From positions 2,170,001-2,234,000 of the forward strand of contig VDMD01000003.1 of the NCBI GenBank assembly GCA_007026445.1: DNA of 64,000 nt, given 5' to 3'. How positions within the stretch are numbered: position 1 is the first letter of the stretch; each line of letters starts with the position of its first letter. A program made the translations under genes and the position numbers. The notes below the pieces were generated by a model, which did not search any database, was not told where the DNA came from, and worked only from the letters and a program-made list of their open reading frames with translations. Source of the stretch: Schizophyllum amplum. Taxonomy: Eukaryota; Basidiomycota; Agaricomycetes; Agaricales; Schizophyllaceae. Below, in pieces: positions 25,701 to 37,139 of this stretch.

Positions 25701-27284
25701 GTCGATGCTCTTGGGCCCTGGAGCGAGAGACGACAGCTGATTGTCACCTCCTCCTTGTATGCCGCGGTGCAGACGGGGCATGCTGCACTGGTAGATCTCC
25801 TCATTAATCAGCTTGGAGCCGATATCGGCGGACGAGCTCACTCCTTACGAGCAACACCGATTACCTCTACCACATTCGATGGACACCTCGAGGCCAAACC
25901 TCCTATACTCATTGGCAACAACAACAACTGCGCTGAACGTCTGTGTACACCCCTTCACTTCGCGGCGTACTATGGTCATGCTGAGATCGCTCGTCTGCTC
26001 ATCCAAGCAGGTGCCGATGTCGATTCGCTTGACGAGGATGGATGGGCGGCGTTACACTTCGTGTCCTCCAATGGAAGAATCGATATTGCACAGGTGCTAC
26101 TCGACGCAGGCACGACTATCGATGCATGCGACAGCTCTGGCTGGACTCCCCTTCACGCCGCGGCGGAGCTTGGCCACCTCGACCTCGTTCGCTTCCTCCT
26201 TGACCGACACGCCGATGTTCATGCTCGCGACAAGAACGGTATGGAGCCACTACACGCTGCTGCCGGGAATGGGCATATAGACGTCGTCGGCCTCCTTGTT
26301 GAAGCGGGCGCGGATGTCAACTCCCGCTGCGCTGACGGTGACGGGACTCCCCTTCTCGTTGCGGTACTGTTTGGCTACCTCGAGCTCGTCCGCTTCCTCC
26401 TTAACCGACACGCCGATGTTCATGCTCGCAACAATAACGGTAGGGATCCACTACACCTTGCTGCCTGGAACGGACACAGAGAGATCGCCCATCTTCTCGT
26501 TGAAGCGGGCGCGGACATCCATTGCCGCTCAACTGACGGTGGCTGGACTCCCCTTCACGCTGCGGCGGAGTTTGGCCACCTCGACCTCGTTCGCTTCCTC
26601 GTCGAACGGCATGCCGACGTTCATGCTCGCAGCGACGACGGCTGTGAACCACTACACCTTGCTGCCGAGAATGGACATGTAGATGTCGCCCGCCTGCTGC
26701 TCGATCACGGTGCGGTGGTGGATGCTCGTGACAACCATGCATCTACACCGCTTACCCTCGCAGCGGAGTGCACCGACGACCTCGATCTTTTGTCTCTGCT
26801 CATCGCCAGAGGGGCGGACATCCACGCACGCGATGACGATGCTACAGATGCATTGCAGTGTGCTGTAGGTGGGGGCCAAGAGAACAACACCAGACTGCTT
26901 CTTAGTGCAGGGGCCATTGCCCACGCCCGTGATGCCAAAGGCCGGACCCCGTTCGACGTAATCGGCAAAGCGCCCAGTGCTACCGTTGACTCAGCTCGGG
27001 ACGAACGCATCCGCCAGATTCTCCTGCAGGCTGGAGCCTCGGAGAGCGACGTGGGAGATGCAGCAAACGTAACAGATGTTCAGGCGAAGGTGATAGCGCG
27101 CGAGGGAGCTGGGTCGACGGTGACGGACGAGACAGTCGAAGGCGCCACAGTCGTTGACGTTGAGATGGCAATGGGCGAGGAAGATGGATCCAGGACGGGC
27201 GAGGGGGCAGAGGCAGTCACGGGAGACGGAGCTGAAGCGTCGGCAGCCAACGCGCAGGCTGCGACGCCGGCGACGGAGGTGTAA
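22765..27284 (+). CDS. NLR B: Goodbye-NACHT-ankyrin receptor, complete
   Basis: Ten exons: 22765-23283, 23337-23387, 23434-23635, 23684-23836, 23894-23965, 24016-24132, 24187-24360, 24413-24437, 24490-25074 and 25130-27284. They total 4053 nt, 1350 residues, all GT-AG and in phase. After a Ser-rich leader (~80 residues) comes LWEQAIERYRSETGTDLF...LIFAPSKVLFTAVGELAK, which fits the fungal STAND N-terminal Goodbye domain. The NACHT NTPase follows, with GQAGCGKST (Lys about 434, split by two introns), Walker B VFIVVDALDEA (first Asp about 535) and SSRHEVPF. FRWAALQL and a winged-helix-like part come next, then 10-11 ankyrin repeats (about 910-1270) and an acidic tail. Repeats three to eight are the most alike, a sign of recent repeat gain. 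Likely a cytosolic non-self receptor; the ligand and downstream effector are unknown. Confidence 0.9.
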
Positions 27285-30200
27285 GGACACCTTGTAGCGG
27301 AAGACGGCATGCTCACCGACAACGGTGAGTAGATAGCTGGACTTCTGTTTGCTCACGACGCCCGTGATTCTTGCTGAACACCATGCAAAGATCACGAACG
27401 CGGTGGAGGTGTAGGAGCAGAGATGGATCAGTCAGCGTAGGGCAAGGAGGGAAATCGATCCTTGGAATTAGTGCAACGGAAGATCATATTAAGTTCTGTA
27501 TATGTATACACGACGAACGTAACTGTATCCGTTGGTGAGGACAAACAACGAGACGTACGACGCGAACACATGCATATATTGACGCCGAGCACCGTAGCCG
27601 CGCCTGCGACCTCGACGAGGTCGTAGGACGGTCTCGCGAGAGAAGCTATCGTCGAGCGTGAACGTCAGCGCAGATACGAAGACGGGATCATCACTCGCCG
27701 ATATATTTGTGACGAGCCAACGCCCGAGAGCAGTACACGACGCCCGAGGGCGATACACAACATCCAAAGGCAGAACGCCTGAAATCGAGACCCTACCATC
27801 CAACGCCCGGACGCGAGATGAGGCTGTACGCTAAGCGTGCACAGGTCGACTCCTCCGCACATCGCGCGAAGGGCCTCGGGCCTGCTGGATGCGACGATGG
27901 TCCGGGCATGTCGACGACGTGCAGTGGCGAGGGTACGGGCCCCGATGGTCGTAGTCTCCAGGATCGAGAGTTGCAGCTCGACAGGTCGGGGTTGTCCATG
28001 ATGGTGTAGGCTCACGCACGCCCTACCTGCCGTCTCGCTAGTGATCGCCGTCCACGGGGAGTACGAACGAGGTAGCGAGAGCAAGGATGCCGGCGAGACA
28101 TCATCCTCGGCGACGACTCGAGAGCCTATCGCAGCACCACTCGAGATATGCGGCGACCGGTCCCGGGAGGTGACTGGGAGTCCGCGAGGAGGAGACGCGT
28201 CACCGGCGAGAGGATGAGACGTGCCGTAGCCTTCGCATGAGCGCTCTTCGACGCGACGATGCGATGCCCAACTATCTCCGCGATGAGCGCCGGCGACTCG
28301 ACGATGAAACGCGCTGGTGACTCGAGAGCGAAACGCGCGCTGGATGCCGCGATTATTGGGTGCGTCCTCAAGCAAAAATGCGCCTCCGCCACGAGACGCA
28401 CGATCGACACCGCGTTGAGACGAACTCTCGACGCGACGATTGTAAGGACCATCCATGCAATAGCGAGACCCACCACCAATACAACCATGCAACACGCGCC
28501 ACCGCCGTATACGCGACGCGACGATCGATGAGCTCATCCGACCCGCCACCTAAATGGGACGAGTCGTCTGTCGCGGTGGGCATGTACGGCGTCCGGGAGG
28601 GCACCAATAAGGGCAGGGGTACGGGCGCGCTAGATGACGGCGGGACCGGGGACGAAGAGAGCTTGGTTGCCGGGGACAACCTCCCTCGTCAGACGCGGAC
28701 GACATCCGGGACCGTCGAGGAGGCGGGCATTGTGCGGTGTCCCGGCGGGCGCAGGCGCGGAGGACGGGTGATATGGCAAGGGGACGAGTGACGAGGACGA
28801 CATTCTCCTTCAGTGGCGGACGACACTCGCGGATGATATCCTCCTTCTGTTGTGGATGAGATCCGCGGTCGTCGAGGGCGACAGTCTCCAGTATAGTACG
28901 AGCTATCCTTTGTCGAGGGCGAGACGCTCCGTCACCAAGGGGTGGTGTGTTGCATCATGGAGGAGGATATCTAGCAGCGTCGCGAGGGGAATGTCCGGCA
29001 GCGTCGAGGACGACATTTGCCATCAGCGAGAGCGTCACTTTGCGCGCCATCGCGTCCCCCGTGAGCATAGGTAGTAGCGTTTGGAGATCCGGAGATAGTA
29101 ATGGAGTATCGTGAGAGTCTGGGGCATCTCCCGAACGCGGAGCAACGGATGGTGAGGGGGCAGTGAATGAGGTGGTTGCAATTTCGAGGGGCGGCTCGGT
29201 GGGCGCGTCGCCGGGTAGCTTGACGATCACCTTGTCGATTTGGAGAGAGTCTGAAGGGAGAAATGAGCCCCGCACGTCAACAAGAGGACCAGAGCATTGA
29301 CGCACCGTGATCCTAAACTCGACTTCGTGTTTGCAACCGATCGTCGATTAAACCCGCCTCGCAGGCCACCTCCCTCCCCCCGTAATGGCGTCTTCTTCAT
29401 CGTAAGTTCCCCCTCCCATGGCATTCGGAGTTCGTGCAGAGGTATAGTACGCTGAGCGCTCGCGTAAGTGCGGCGGCGCGTTTGGGCAAGCCGAAGCGGC
29501 CAGACGGACTGTCAGGAAGGGGCATTGAGAGAGCCGTGTAGCAAAGGGGAAGCATGACGCACCTTCAACTTTCGGTGTTCAGCTCCCGCTCGCCAGCTCT
29601 GCCGCGAGCATTCTGTGTGTTTTGCATGGTCGAAGTTGCGATCTCGTTTCTCGTTGGGATCGTTCCGGCGGGTGAAGTAACAAGGAAAAGCAAGCAGAGT
29701 ATGCACGATGAGCTGAGCAGCGCAGCGTATAGCCGCAACCAAACTGTATGATGAGCGCGTGAGGGAACCCTTGGAGAACAATGGACGGCGTCATTCGGCC
29801 CGCGACCCGGCGCTTGGAAACAACAATGACAAGCAAAGACGGTCTTTGTTCTTGCTTTGACGGCGCGCGTGAGGTCAACTCCTATGCTTCGTACTTTGGA
29901 CGGGCATTGGGCTCCGGGAACTCTTGAATCTGCTTGATCAAGAGATCTGATAATATTGACGACGCGCCAAGGACTGCGCTCGCAGGATATCGATTCGTCG
30001 CGGATCGGAATCGGCGCCTGTCTTCATAGAGGTCGTCTGACTTCTATTCAAACGCTCTCCCTGCTGAATCTAGACTACTCTCTTGGACGCTCTACCTGCT
30101 CTCTCCAGCGCACTCCATCGGATGAATAGCGTTTTACTCTCACGAGCCAGTCGAGCTTCCCTCAGCACTCCGAACCCATGGTGCGTTTCCCTCGCAGCCG

Positions 30201-31160
30201 CCCATATTTCTGCTCGATCCACTCTGATGCTAGCGAGGGACCTGAGGCGCTGGCATCACGGCGATCCTCACAGTTGGCGCTCACCATACTGCGCGAGAGC
30301 GGCGCTCACATCTCGCTTGATTTCGACCTCTGTTCCCTTCAAAGACGTCGGTCTAGCTGTGGGACTTTCGCTCTCGTCCTCTGCACCGTCTACGCTTTAT
30401 GCGCACGGCGATCTTCTGGAACGCTCCGGACAATCTTCTGGTCGCCTTGATCTCGCGTCCATAGGTAGTATCACTCGTATGGCAACGACGTATGCTCACG
30501 CGCGCGCTTTCTTGCTCGCGGTCTCGCTCTCAAGCTTCTGCACTGGTCTCCGGCACATATATCTACTCGCGGACGTCCCCGACGTCTCTCCGCGTTTCTT
30601 CGTCATGCATAACAGTCTCGTCGTGAACTCACCTGCAAGCCGGCCCAGCAATCGTAAGAATGACTGAATGGCAGTACCGGTGAGCGGGACGTCGGCTGCT
30701 GCCTCATGTTTTTGTGCTATGTCGCGCTCACACTCGACTTTAGGGCATCGCTTTCAATGGAAAGACGCGCGACGCCGACCTTGACCGGTGAGTTGTTACC
30801 GGTGACTTACTTGCACTGGGACGAGTCATGAACAGGTCATGAATTGCTCCGCAGATCATGAATACGCTCTGACCGTGCGGTCCTTCGCCGATATTTCTGT
30901 CGACCCACAGGTAATGATATGCAGCGGCTGTGCCACGCTATGACCTGGCACTTATGACGATCAATGAGATTCACGCTGACCTAACATGAGCATTGTGCAG
31001 GACGACTTTATGACCATACATGTGCCTCCGGTCAGAGTTCTCGTTTGTGTAAGCCTATATTGCTATAAGAACCCGCTTCTTCGCTGCTTGCCCGACCGCA
31101 ACAGCTCGACCCCGCGCCCCGCTTCACAACGACGAAAACTCACCGCAGAATATTTTCGCG
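27285..31160. other. Unit B spacer, no confident gene
   Basis: The first 350 bp match the 3' flanks of units A and C, with the palindrome at 27607-27623. The remainder aligns in patches with 2.4-5.9 kb. The minus-strand frame 28955-29305 encodes a plausible Pro/Ser-rich, acidic segment (DKVIVKLPGDAPTEPPLEIA) with distant likeness to the frame at 19.3-20.1 kb. It has no convincing start or domain, so I leave it as a possible decayed gene. Confidence 0.4.
31064..31069 (+). promoter_or_regulatory. TATA-like box of the unit B small gene
   Basis: TATAAG lies 97 nt before the ATG at 31161 and is followed by AACCCGCTTCTTCGCTGC, nearly the same as in unit A. Confidence 0.6.
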
Positions 31161-32064
31161 ATGGCGCAGACACCGCAATCAAACAAGTAAGAAGTCAATT
31201 CTTCATACGTTGCTACACGCTGCTTATTGACCTTACATCTCAGCAACGTCGCTCCCCGACGCGGCGCCCTCGCGTATATCCTGAACCCGCCCACGTCCGA
31301 GGCAGACCTGCCCGGAAGGTCATCGCGCACGTTCCAGGGCGCTCTTCCCCGAACTGCGTACGCTCCCAGTGGCGACATCTCTCGGACGGCGCCTGTCCAG
31401 CAGTCCTACGGGTGAGAGACTGGGCTATCAATTAGCTGAAGCTCCCACACTCATCGCTTCACCAGCGCCGTCAATACCACAGGCGGTCGCGGTCGTGACG
31501 CTCAGGCTCCCCCGGCACAGACCCAGCAGAATATGGACCAGCAGGGGCGACTTCCCGCCGTTATGCTTCCCCGCGGCCTGCCCGTCCCGTCTTCGTCGCT
31601 CTCGGCTCCACGACCTTCCACGAACCATCGCGTGCATTTGTTCCGCACATCGGTTGGACTCGTCCAGTACATCTATGTGGGTGATTCCATCAACAACGGC
31701 CGGAACGTCCTCCAGCGTGTCGAGGACATGAGCGTCGATACGAGGATCCAGTCCTTCGGGCCGTATAACATCGTCTGCGCGGGCTGCAACAAGTCTCTCG
31801 ACACGCGCAGTCGCCCAGGGATCTACCAGGACAAAGCAGGCAGCTGGGCAAGCCACTATTGTAGCGTGCTCCGAGAGTGGGAGGATCCTTCTTCGCCTCA
31901 TAAGCCCACGCCGGAGATGGCGGCGGGGTTCGCACGATTGCGGGCGGAGTCCAGGGATGAAGCTGTGGGTCATCTTCCTTCGATATCCTCCATACGTTGT
32001 CTGACATCCATCACAGCTGGCAGACCTTGTGGAGCAAAAACAAATCGAGAGAGTGTACTACTAG
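31161..32064 (+). CDS. CxxC...HxC small protein, unit B copy (intact)
   Basis: Exons 31161-31186, 31244-31411, 31466-31964 and 32017-32064 give 246 residues with GT-AG introns. The protein starts MAQTPQSNNN, has a disordered region with NPPTSEADLPGRSSRTFQ, then HLFRTSVGLVQYIYVGDS, NNGRNVLQRVEDM, IVCAGC and WASHYC, and ends QIERVYY. It is very close to the unit C copy, and both keep exactly the same exon lengths. The two Cys and the later His-x-Cys could bind one zinc ion. The family name is not known to me. The gene follows NLR B by 3.9 kb in the same direction, so it cannot share a transcript easily but is part of the duplicated block. Confidence 0.8.
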
Positions 32065-32510
32065 AATTTGAGAGTTGTCGCAGCTATGCAACTGAGGTGG
32101 TTGCCACAACGTCGTGATTTACGTTAGACTCTATGTATCGTACTTATGCATACCATGTGCTAACCTGATCTTAGAAGGAGGAAAGGATCAGTACTATCAC
32201 GTCGAATGTTGGTCCTCGGCTCAGCTCACGAGTCACGCGTTGCTCGTTCGCTTCGCTCGGGTGTCGGCAGACACTTTCGTTGCCTATGTCGATCGATGCA
32301 AAGATCTATCTGGCTGCTTACATTTTCTTCTCGAGGCAGTAATTGTTCAGTTTTACGGTCGGCGACTCGACTCGCTCATGACAAGCTTATGGGACTCGAA
32401 CACATGTTGATCGACGATATAGCTAGATGAGTAGACGGGCGATTCAATCTATATAGCACCGCAGGTACCGCGTACCTGTGGCAGGAGTGGGATTATACGA
32501 GCGCTCTGAG

Positions 32511-32643
32511 GTTTTGCCCAGGCATTGCCCGAGCAAAAATGACGACATACCGAAGCAGCATCCGAGTCGCGACTCGCGAGCTTGTTCAAATGGGCGGCAT
32601 GTCGATAAATTTGACTTTTTGCCCAGGCAATGCCTGGGCAAAA
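32511..32643. repeat. Pair of TTTTGCCCGGGCA-type palindromes (unit B side)
   Basis: Palindromes 32511-32539 and 32616-32643 have arms GTTTTGCCC(A/G)GGCA. They correspond to the pair at 10165-10342 in inverted unit C. Just before them, near 32460, is another small inverted repeat, CAGGTAC-CGC-GTACCTG. Confidence 0.7.
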
Positions 32644-33677
32644 CCTTGTGCTCACATTATCCGACATTGGGCTTGACTGGCCTGACGCGCATGCCACCTG
32701 TCGCGAGCGAGTCCAACACCGTTTGGCACGTCTATCGGCGACGGAGCCGCAACCGCGAGTTAGGAAAGACACTTATGAAGACTGAAGTCCCGATCATGGT
32801 TGTCCTGCGTCGTGCAATGTCGTTACGTGACGAAGGGATCCCTCCTAAGCCAATGCGTGCTCGTCCGCAGCTTCAATCGTCGTCCTGGACATTCGATCCA
32901 GGCCCTGCAACGCGAGGCATTGTCTAGCGCCGCGAGGTAGAGACCTGAGCACCAAAAGCTACGTTGGCGAACATGCGCAGGTACGTCACGCCAGCCAGCA
33001 TGGATGCGCAAGCACCTGATCGGATGATTGAAGGCATTGAGGAAGATGTGGGAGAGCATAGCCAGTAGTATGCGGAAGAAATCGAGACGACGAGTTGCCA
33101 GTGAGGTCGAATGGTCACAATTGCTTGTAGCGGCGGTCGTTGGTCGAGAACATGGACGCGGGAAGGAAGCCGGATTGCAATTCGGCGCGGGGAGCTCGGT
33201 CCGTGAGCCGACGCTGAAGTCAACGACACCAAACAAAGACGGCCATTGTCTTCTACGCTCATGAAGCGCCGTGCTGTATTCTCTCCTGCCTCAGCCGGAC
33301 GTATTCTGAAACCCAAGATGCATTGCTCAATTTATACCTCGCACTCCTTGCATACAACGTCCCCAGTCTCGCCATCTTGGTGCTGAGAAACAAGATCCCA
33401 ATTCCGCGCTGAAGCGCTGCCGATCAGCGGCACGCTATGTTATGCTCGAAGTCCAAGCTCGTTACGACGGGCGTCAGGACTGCAGAAGAACAAGGCATGG
33501 TTCTCTTCGTACGTACGATCGAACGGCGCGCAGCGGGCTGAGGGTGCGAAGGGAACTCGGTGTGTTCTACTAATACTGTCCGTCTGTCAGTGATTCCAAG
33601 TCTCACAGTTATCCTCACAGATGTAGTCAGCCTGCTGTATAACGTCAGACGAGAGGAAGAGCCGCATACCAACGAAC
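32644..33677. other. Region without a recognisable gene
   Basis: Only short frames without domains are seen. A block near 33.23 kb (AACAAAGACGGCCATTG) again resembles the spacer landmark found at 4.88, 13.6 and 29.83 kb, so fragments of the unit extend here. Confidence 0.35.
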
Positions 33678-34007
33678 ATGACGATGCACGAGCGGCGAGC
33701 GCTGCCGCGCCACCTGGCCCGTTCCCGACGCAGCGCCACGCAGCCACCTCGCGACATGGCGCGTCTCCCAGTCCACAACCGACGTGAACTCGCTTACAAA
33801 CTAACGGGCCATCTCGTCGGCACTCTCGGTCGAACGGTCCGATCGGGCAAGGTAAGCGCTCTGCTGGCTATATCCGCTTCGTACTTCCTTCTTACAGTCT
33901 CATACTCAGATACGGGTTCTAGCTGTCCGAGGAGGAAGGATGATGCTGAATGAGCTGGGGTGGGACGATAGTTTGCGATCGGAGGCCAGGTTTCGCATAC
34001 GCGATAG
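33678..34007 (+). CDS. Tentative gene fragment, unknown product
   Basis: Exons 33678-33851 and 33910-34007 join through a GTAAGC/CTCAG intron in phase 0. The product reads MTMHERRALPRHLARSRR and later RRELAYKLTGHLVGTLGRTV, then MLNELGWDDSLRSEARFRI. A further likely coding stretch follows in the plus strand at about 34055-34220 (DLFEHDHERCGAIDAQNIP, LKIVYTIIRAMYSHGLS), but I could not find a donor that keeps the frame. It is either a longer gene with a misjudged splice site or a broken one. No domain recognised. Confidence 0.3.
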
Positions 34008-34224
34008 GTGCGTCTCGTCAGCACTTCCCCTTCACGCCATCTGACGAACTCGCAGACCTTTTCGAGCATGATCATGAACGATGCGGTGCGATAGACGCAC
34101 AAAACATCCCCCTTCACCACGCCGTCCTCGCAAGTCTCGCGATCCTCAAACATCATGTCGCCCACGCCCCCTTAAAGATCGTCTACACCATCATCCGCGC
34201 CATGTACTCTCACGGACTCTCGTG

Positions 34225-35576
34225 CGTAAGATGCACCAGGTCCTGCTTCAACTTCACGCGAAAGCGCGTGCCGGCAGGACGGCTTCCGGATCGGCGGGAA
34301 CGCCGAGTATGTGCCTATGGTCTTCCAGGACGAGCACGCGCCCATCGCCTTCCAGTATGAGACGCACCCATAGTCCTCCACTGCGCGACACGCCCTTGCA
34401 ACACCACGTGAAGCCAACACCGCCGCTTCGCCCCAGACTCTTCGGGCGCTCTGCTCGGCGACGTCAATCGACCTTCAAGTCTCCCATGCAAGATATGGAC
34501 AGCGTCGGTCGGCGCTTCTGTGTGCACAGTCCCTCCCGAACGTTCGCCCACGCGTCCGCGCGTGCGATGCCAGTCGCCCTCGAACCCACCGAAACATTCA
34601 CGCATCCGACTTTGGCGTCTCTCACCCTCGCTTGTCTTCCCGCGTGCGACTCAATTGCCCTCGTACCCGACTGTGAATCCGGTGCGAGCGTCGACAACCC
34701 GTCCATTCAGGTGTTCGCACGTTTACTCAGGCGTCCGCGAGCCCGTCGAGGTTCCTGTTCACGCGTTCGTCGATGTACGCGTCCACGCGTCCGACAAGAG
34801 GCCTATCTACGCACGCGCCGATGCGCTCATCCACGCACGCGCCGACGTGCTTATGCACCCGTTGAAACGACTGAGCATATGTTGACCTACCCATGACTCA
34901 AGACCTCAACGAGGAAGACCGGCTAGCTCCGGCAGATCAGCATCGACACCGTGATTGCATATATACGAGCACACCGCAGCCTCACGGCAGAATGCGACGC
35001 CTCTGCTCCGCAGTGAGGTGTTCCTCGGTGGCAGGAAGCGACGCGTCGCGCTATCGAGGACGAGGCACACGGCACTGTCGGGGACGAGACGCGTCGGCGG
35101 CGTAGACGCAGCGTGACCCCTGGGGAGGTAGACGAGTGGATACCGCGGGGATGCGCGTCGTGGAAGGTGGATATCGGCAGGCGACGCAACGGCGATTTGG
35201 CGGCGAGGGAATACGCTTCAGCGTCGGTCTCCGTGCCTACGCATCCGTCTGGGCATCCGCACACCCTATCCCTCGTATTCTGGTTACTGCATGCAGGCAA
35301 ACGTTTGCTACCATGGCTACATGTGTGAGCGTTTGGTAAGGTGTCATGCATTAGGGCATGAATTTGGGTGAATGCGACCATTATCTGCTAACGTTTCATT
35401 TGAACTCAGCCGATAGACATCAATAATGAGGTTATGTACTCATGTTAGAGCTTGCGAGGCCTATTGCCTGCTATCGCGGTGACATGCTTAGGACTCGAAG
35501 ACTGTAGGACTGACACCAATCTATGCTACACTTGTTGGTTAAGCATAAGCATTCGTGAGGATCGTATTCCGCGCAG
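34225..35576. other. GC-rich degenerate repeat region, no confident gene
   Basis: 34.7-34.9 kb repeats CGCACGCGCCGATGCGCTC-like units, and 35.0-35.3 kb shows GACGCGTCG variants. Frames are open on both strands because of base composition and lack domains. Confidence 0.35.
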
Positions 35577-35788
35577 ACTAAACTATGCCTTAACTCACTA
35601 TAGTTTAGTGAATTTGAGTTTCAATCATAAGTGACTAGATTTATTTCGCTTGAGCGGTGGGAGATCTTTCACTAAACTATGATCATTAAGGCGATAGTTT
35701 AGTGTTTACAATATTAGGTCAATAGCTATTTCGAGTGGGCGCTGGGAGCTATTTGACTAAACTATAAGCATTCAGGCCATAGTTTAGT
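35577..35788. repeat. Three hairpins ACTAAACTAT-N13-ATAGTTTAGT at ~90-bp spacing
   Basis: Inverted repeats at 35577-35609, 35671-35703 and 35756-35788 have identical 10-bp arms and 13-nt loops that differ in sequence. The intervening DNA is also related (TTTCG..TGGGCGCTGGGAG). The stretch is AT-rich, unlike its GC-rich surroundings, and lies at the border between the NLR half and the recombinase half of the window. Confidence 0.8.
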
Positions 35789-35893
35789 GTTCACAATATT
35801 TCAGACTCTCATTCGCCATCAACAAACAATATCCGCAGATATATCCTCGGCAATCAAGTGCAGGGTGAGCAGCTTTGATCTAAGCCATCTGTA

Positions 35894-36181
35894 TTAAATG
35901 TCTGACCCCGGCGCACTCGCCTGTTGAGCAGCCTTCCACTCCTCCAATGACTCCCCTCGCTGCTTTGCTGCCTCCCATGACGCCAGCATCTCCCTCGCCT
36001 CATCGAGGTCGTCTTGACAGTCTCGGAGCTCTTTCTCCTTGTTCTCCCGATACACCCTTTCCTGCGCAAGCAGCTTCAGAGCCCGTTTATGATCCTAAGA
36101 TAGGTGAGATAAGTAGAAAAGCGAAAGAAACAGACATACATAGCCGTCTTGAAGCGGGTATGCCTGAGCGAGCGCGCAGTC
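35894..36181 (-). CDS. Coiled-coil protein, 3' exons only
   Basis: On the minus strand a small exon 36140-36181 (DCALAQAYPLQDGY) joins through a GTATGT/TTAG intron to the last exon 35894-36094. That exon reads DHKRALKLLAQERVYRENKE and continues with Glu/Lys/Arg-rich heptads to WKAAQQASAPGSDI and a TAA stop. The heptad pattern argues for a true coding exon. The 5' exon is unclear; the frame from 36380 (MSFVCANEQKERLIGMIAGD) is a candidate but does not splice in frame. Function unknown. Confidence 0.4.
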
Positions 36182-36364
36182 CTGCGAGGAACACGGTTTG
36201 CACATTCTCCACAAGCGGTGGGCGTTGCGTTGAGTGGGTAAAGTTCTCGTCAATGTGATGATGGCAGGAAGCAAGGGATTGATTATCAGACAGGAGGCGC
36301 ACATGCATCAATTCGTACCGATCGCCTGCGATCATTCCGATCAGTCTCTCCTTTTGCTCATTAG

Positions 36365-36711
36365 CGCACACAAAGGACATCCTCTGTTACCTCGCCGTTT
36401 ACTACCGCGATGTGTCTGATCTGCGACGACAATACTTGCGAAGTCAAGCGAAATCTGCAATCCATGATCCTGTCGGGAATCGTGAGCTCCATCGTGCACT
36501 CAGAGCGTTGTTGGGCGCTGACCAAGCTTACCAGACCGCTCCCGCTGTCGAAGTGGCCACACAGAAGGAGCTCGAGCGTATCAAGGAGCTCGAGATCGAG
36601 CTGCGTAGGATACGGCAGGCTATTGCTCACCTGCACTCTCGAAACTACGAGGTCTTTTACGAAACATCGGATCAGGCAGACCAGGACGAGGAAGCGGATG
36701 GTGAAATCTGA
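36365..36711 (+). CDS. Coiled-coil protein, terminal exon
   Basis: A long exon opens after an ATTAG acceptor and reads DILCYLAVYYRDVSDLRRQY, later QKELERIKELEIELRRIRQ, and ends SDQADQDEEADGEI with a TGA stop at 36711. The charged heptads suggest a coiled coil and an acidic tail. The start codon lies in an upstream exon that I could not place, because the neighbouring minus-strand gene occupies the same interval. No function can be assigned. Confidence 0.4.
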
Positions 36712-37139
36712 GGCGAAACGAGGAAGGCGATGATAGCCACAGAGGATATGACGAGGGAATCAACGAGGCGGACACCGAATAACACAAGACGGGCAAAGGA
36801 ATGAAGTAGGATAGGAATAGACTCAGTTGTAGCGCATGTAAAGGGGTTAGATGCGATCTTCCATATATCCTGACTTACGGGCTATGCAAGCAAGGCAAAT
36901 CAGAGCGAGATCTCACTTGGTAGCCCGGCGGTGGCCCGGCTCAGCATTACGAAGCGCACGTCTTCTGGAAAGACAGAGCCCGCACGCGTCGCTTCTATCA
37001 AGTGCTGGTCTTGGAATGGTTGTGGAGCTGGGCGGAGATGTACTTTGTGAGCTGTGCGCGTCTGCGATACGGGCGCGCGGCAACACTTGCGACGATAGAG
37101 GCGCTGCGCAAAATTTGAGTCGGCCACGCAGAACACGGG
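36712..37139. other. Intergenic, nothing recognised
   Basis: No domain-bearing frame is present. The stretch from ~37.0 kb already contains pieces of the tandem array that follows. Confidence 0.3.

Noticed and set aside
34081..34896. 271-residue Arg/His/Pro-rich plus-strand frame
   Set aside because: Composition follows the GC-rich repeat, no domain or intron support, and other frames are open as well.
35577..35788. Hairpins considered as intrinsic terminators
   Set aside because: Bacterial-type termination is not expected here, the stems are AT-rich, and there is no following T run.
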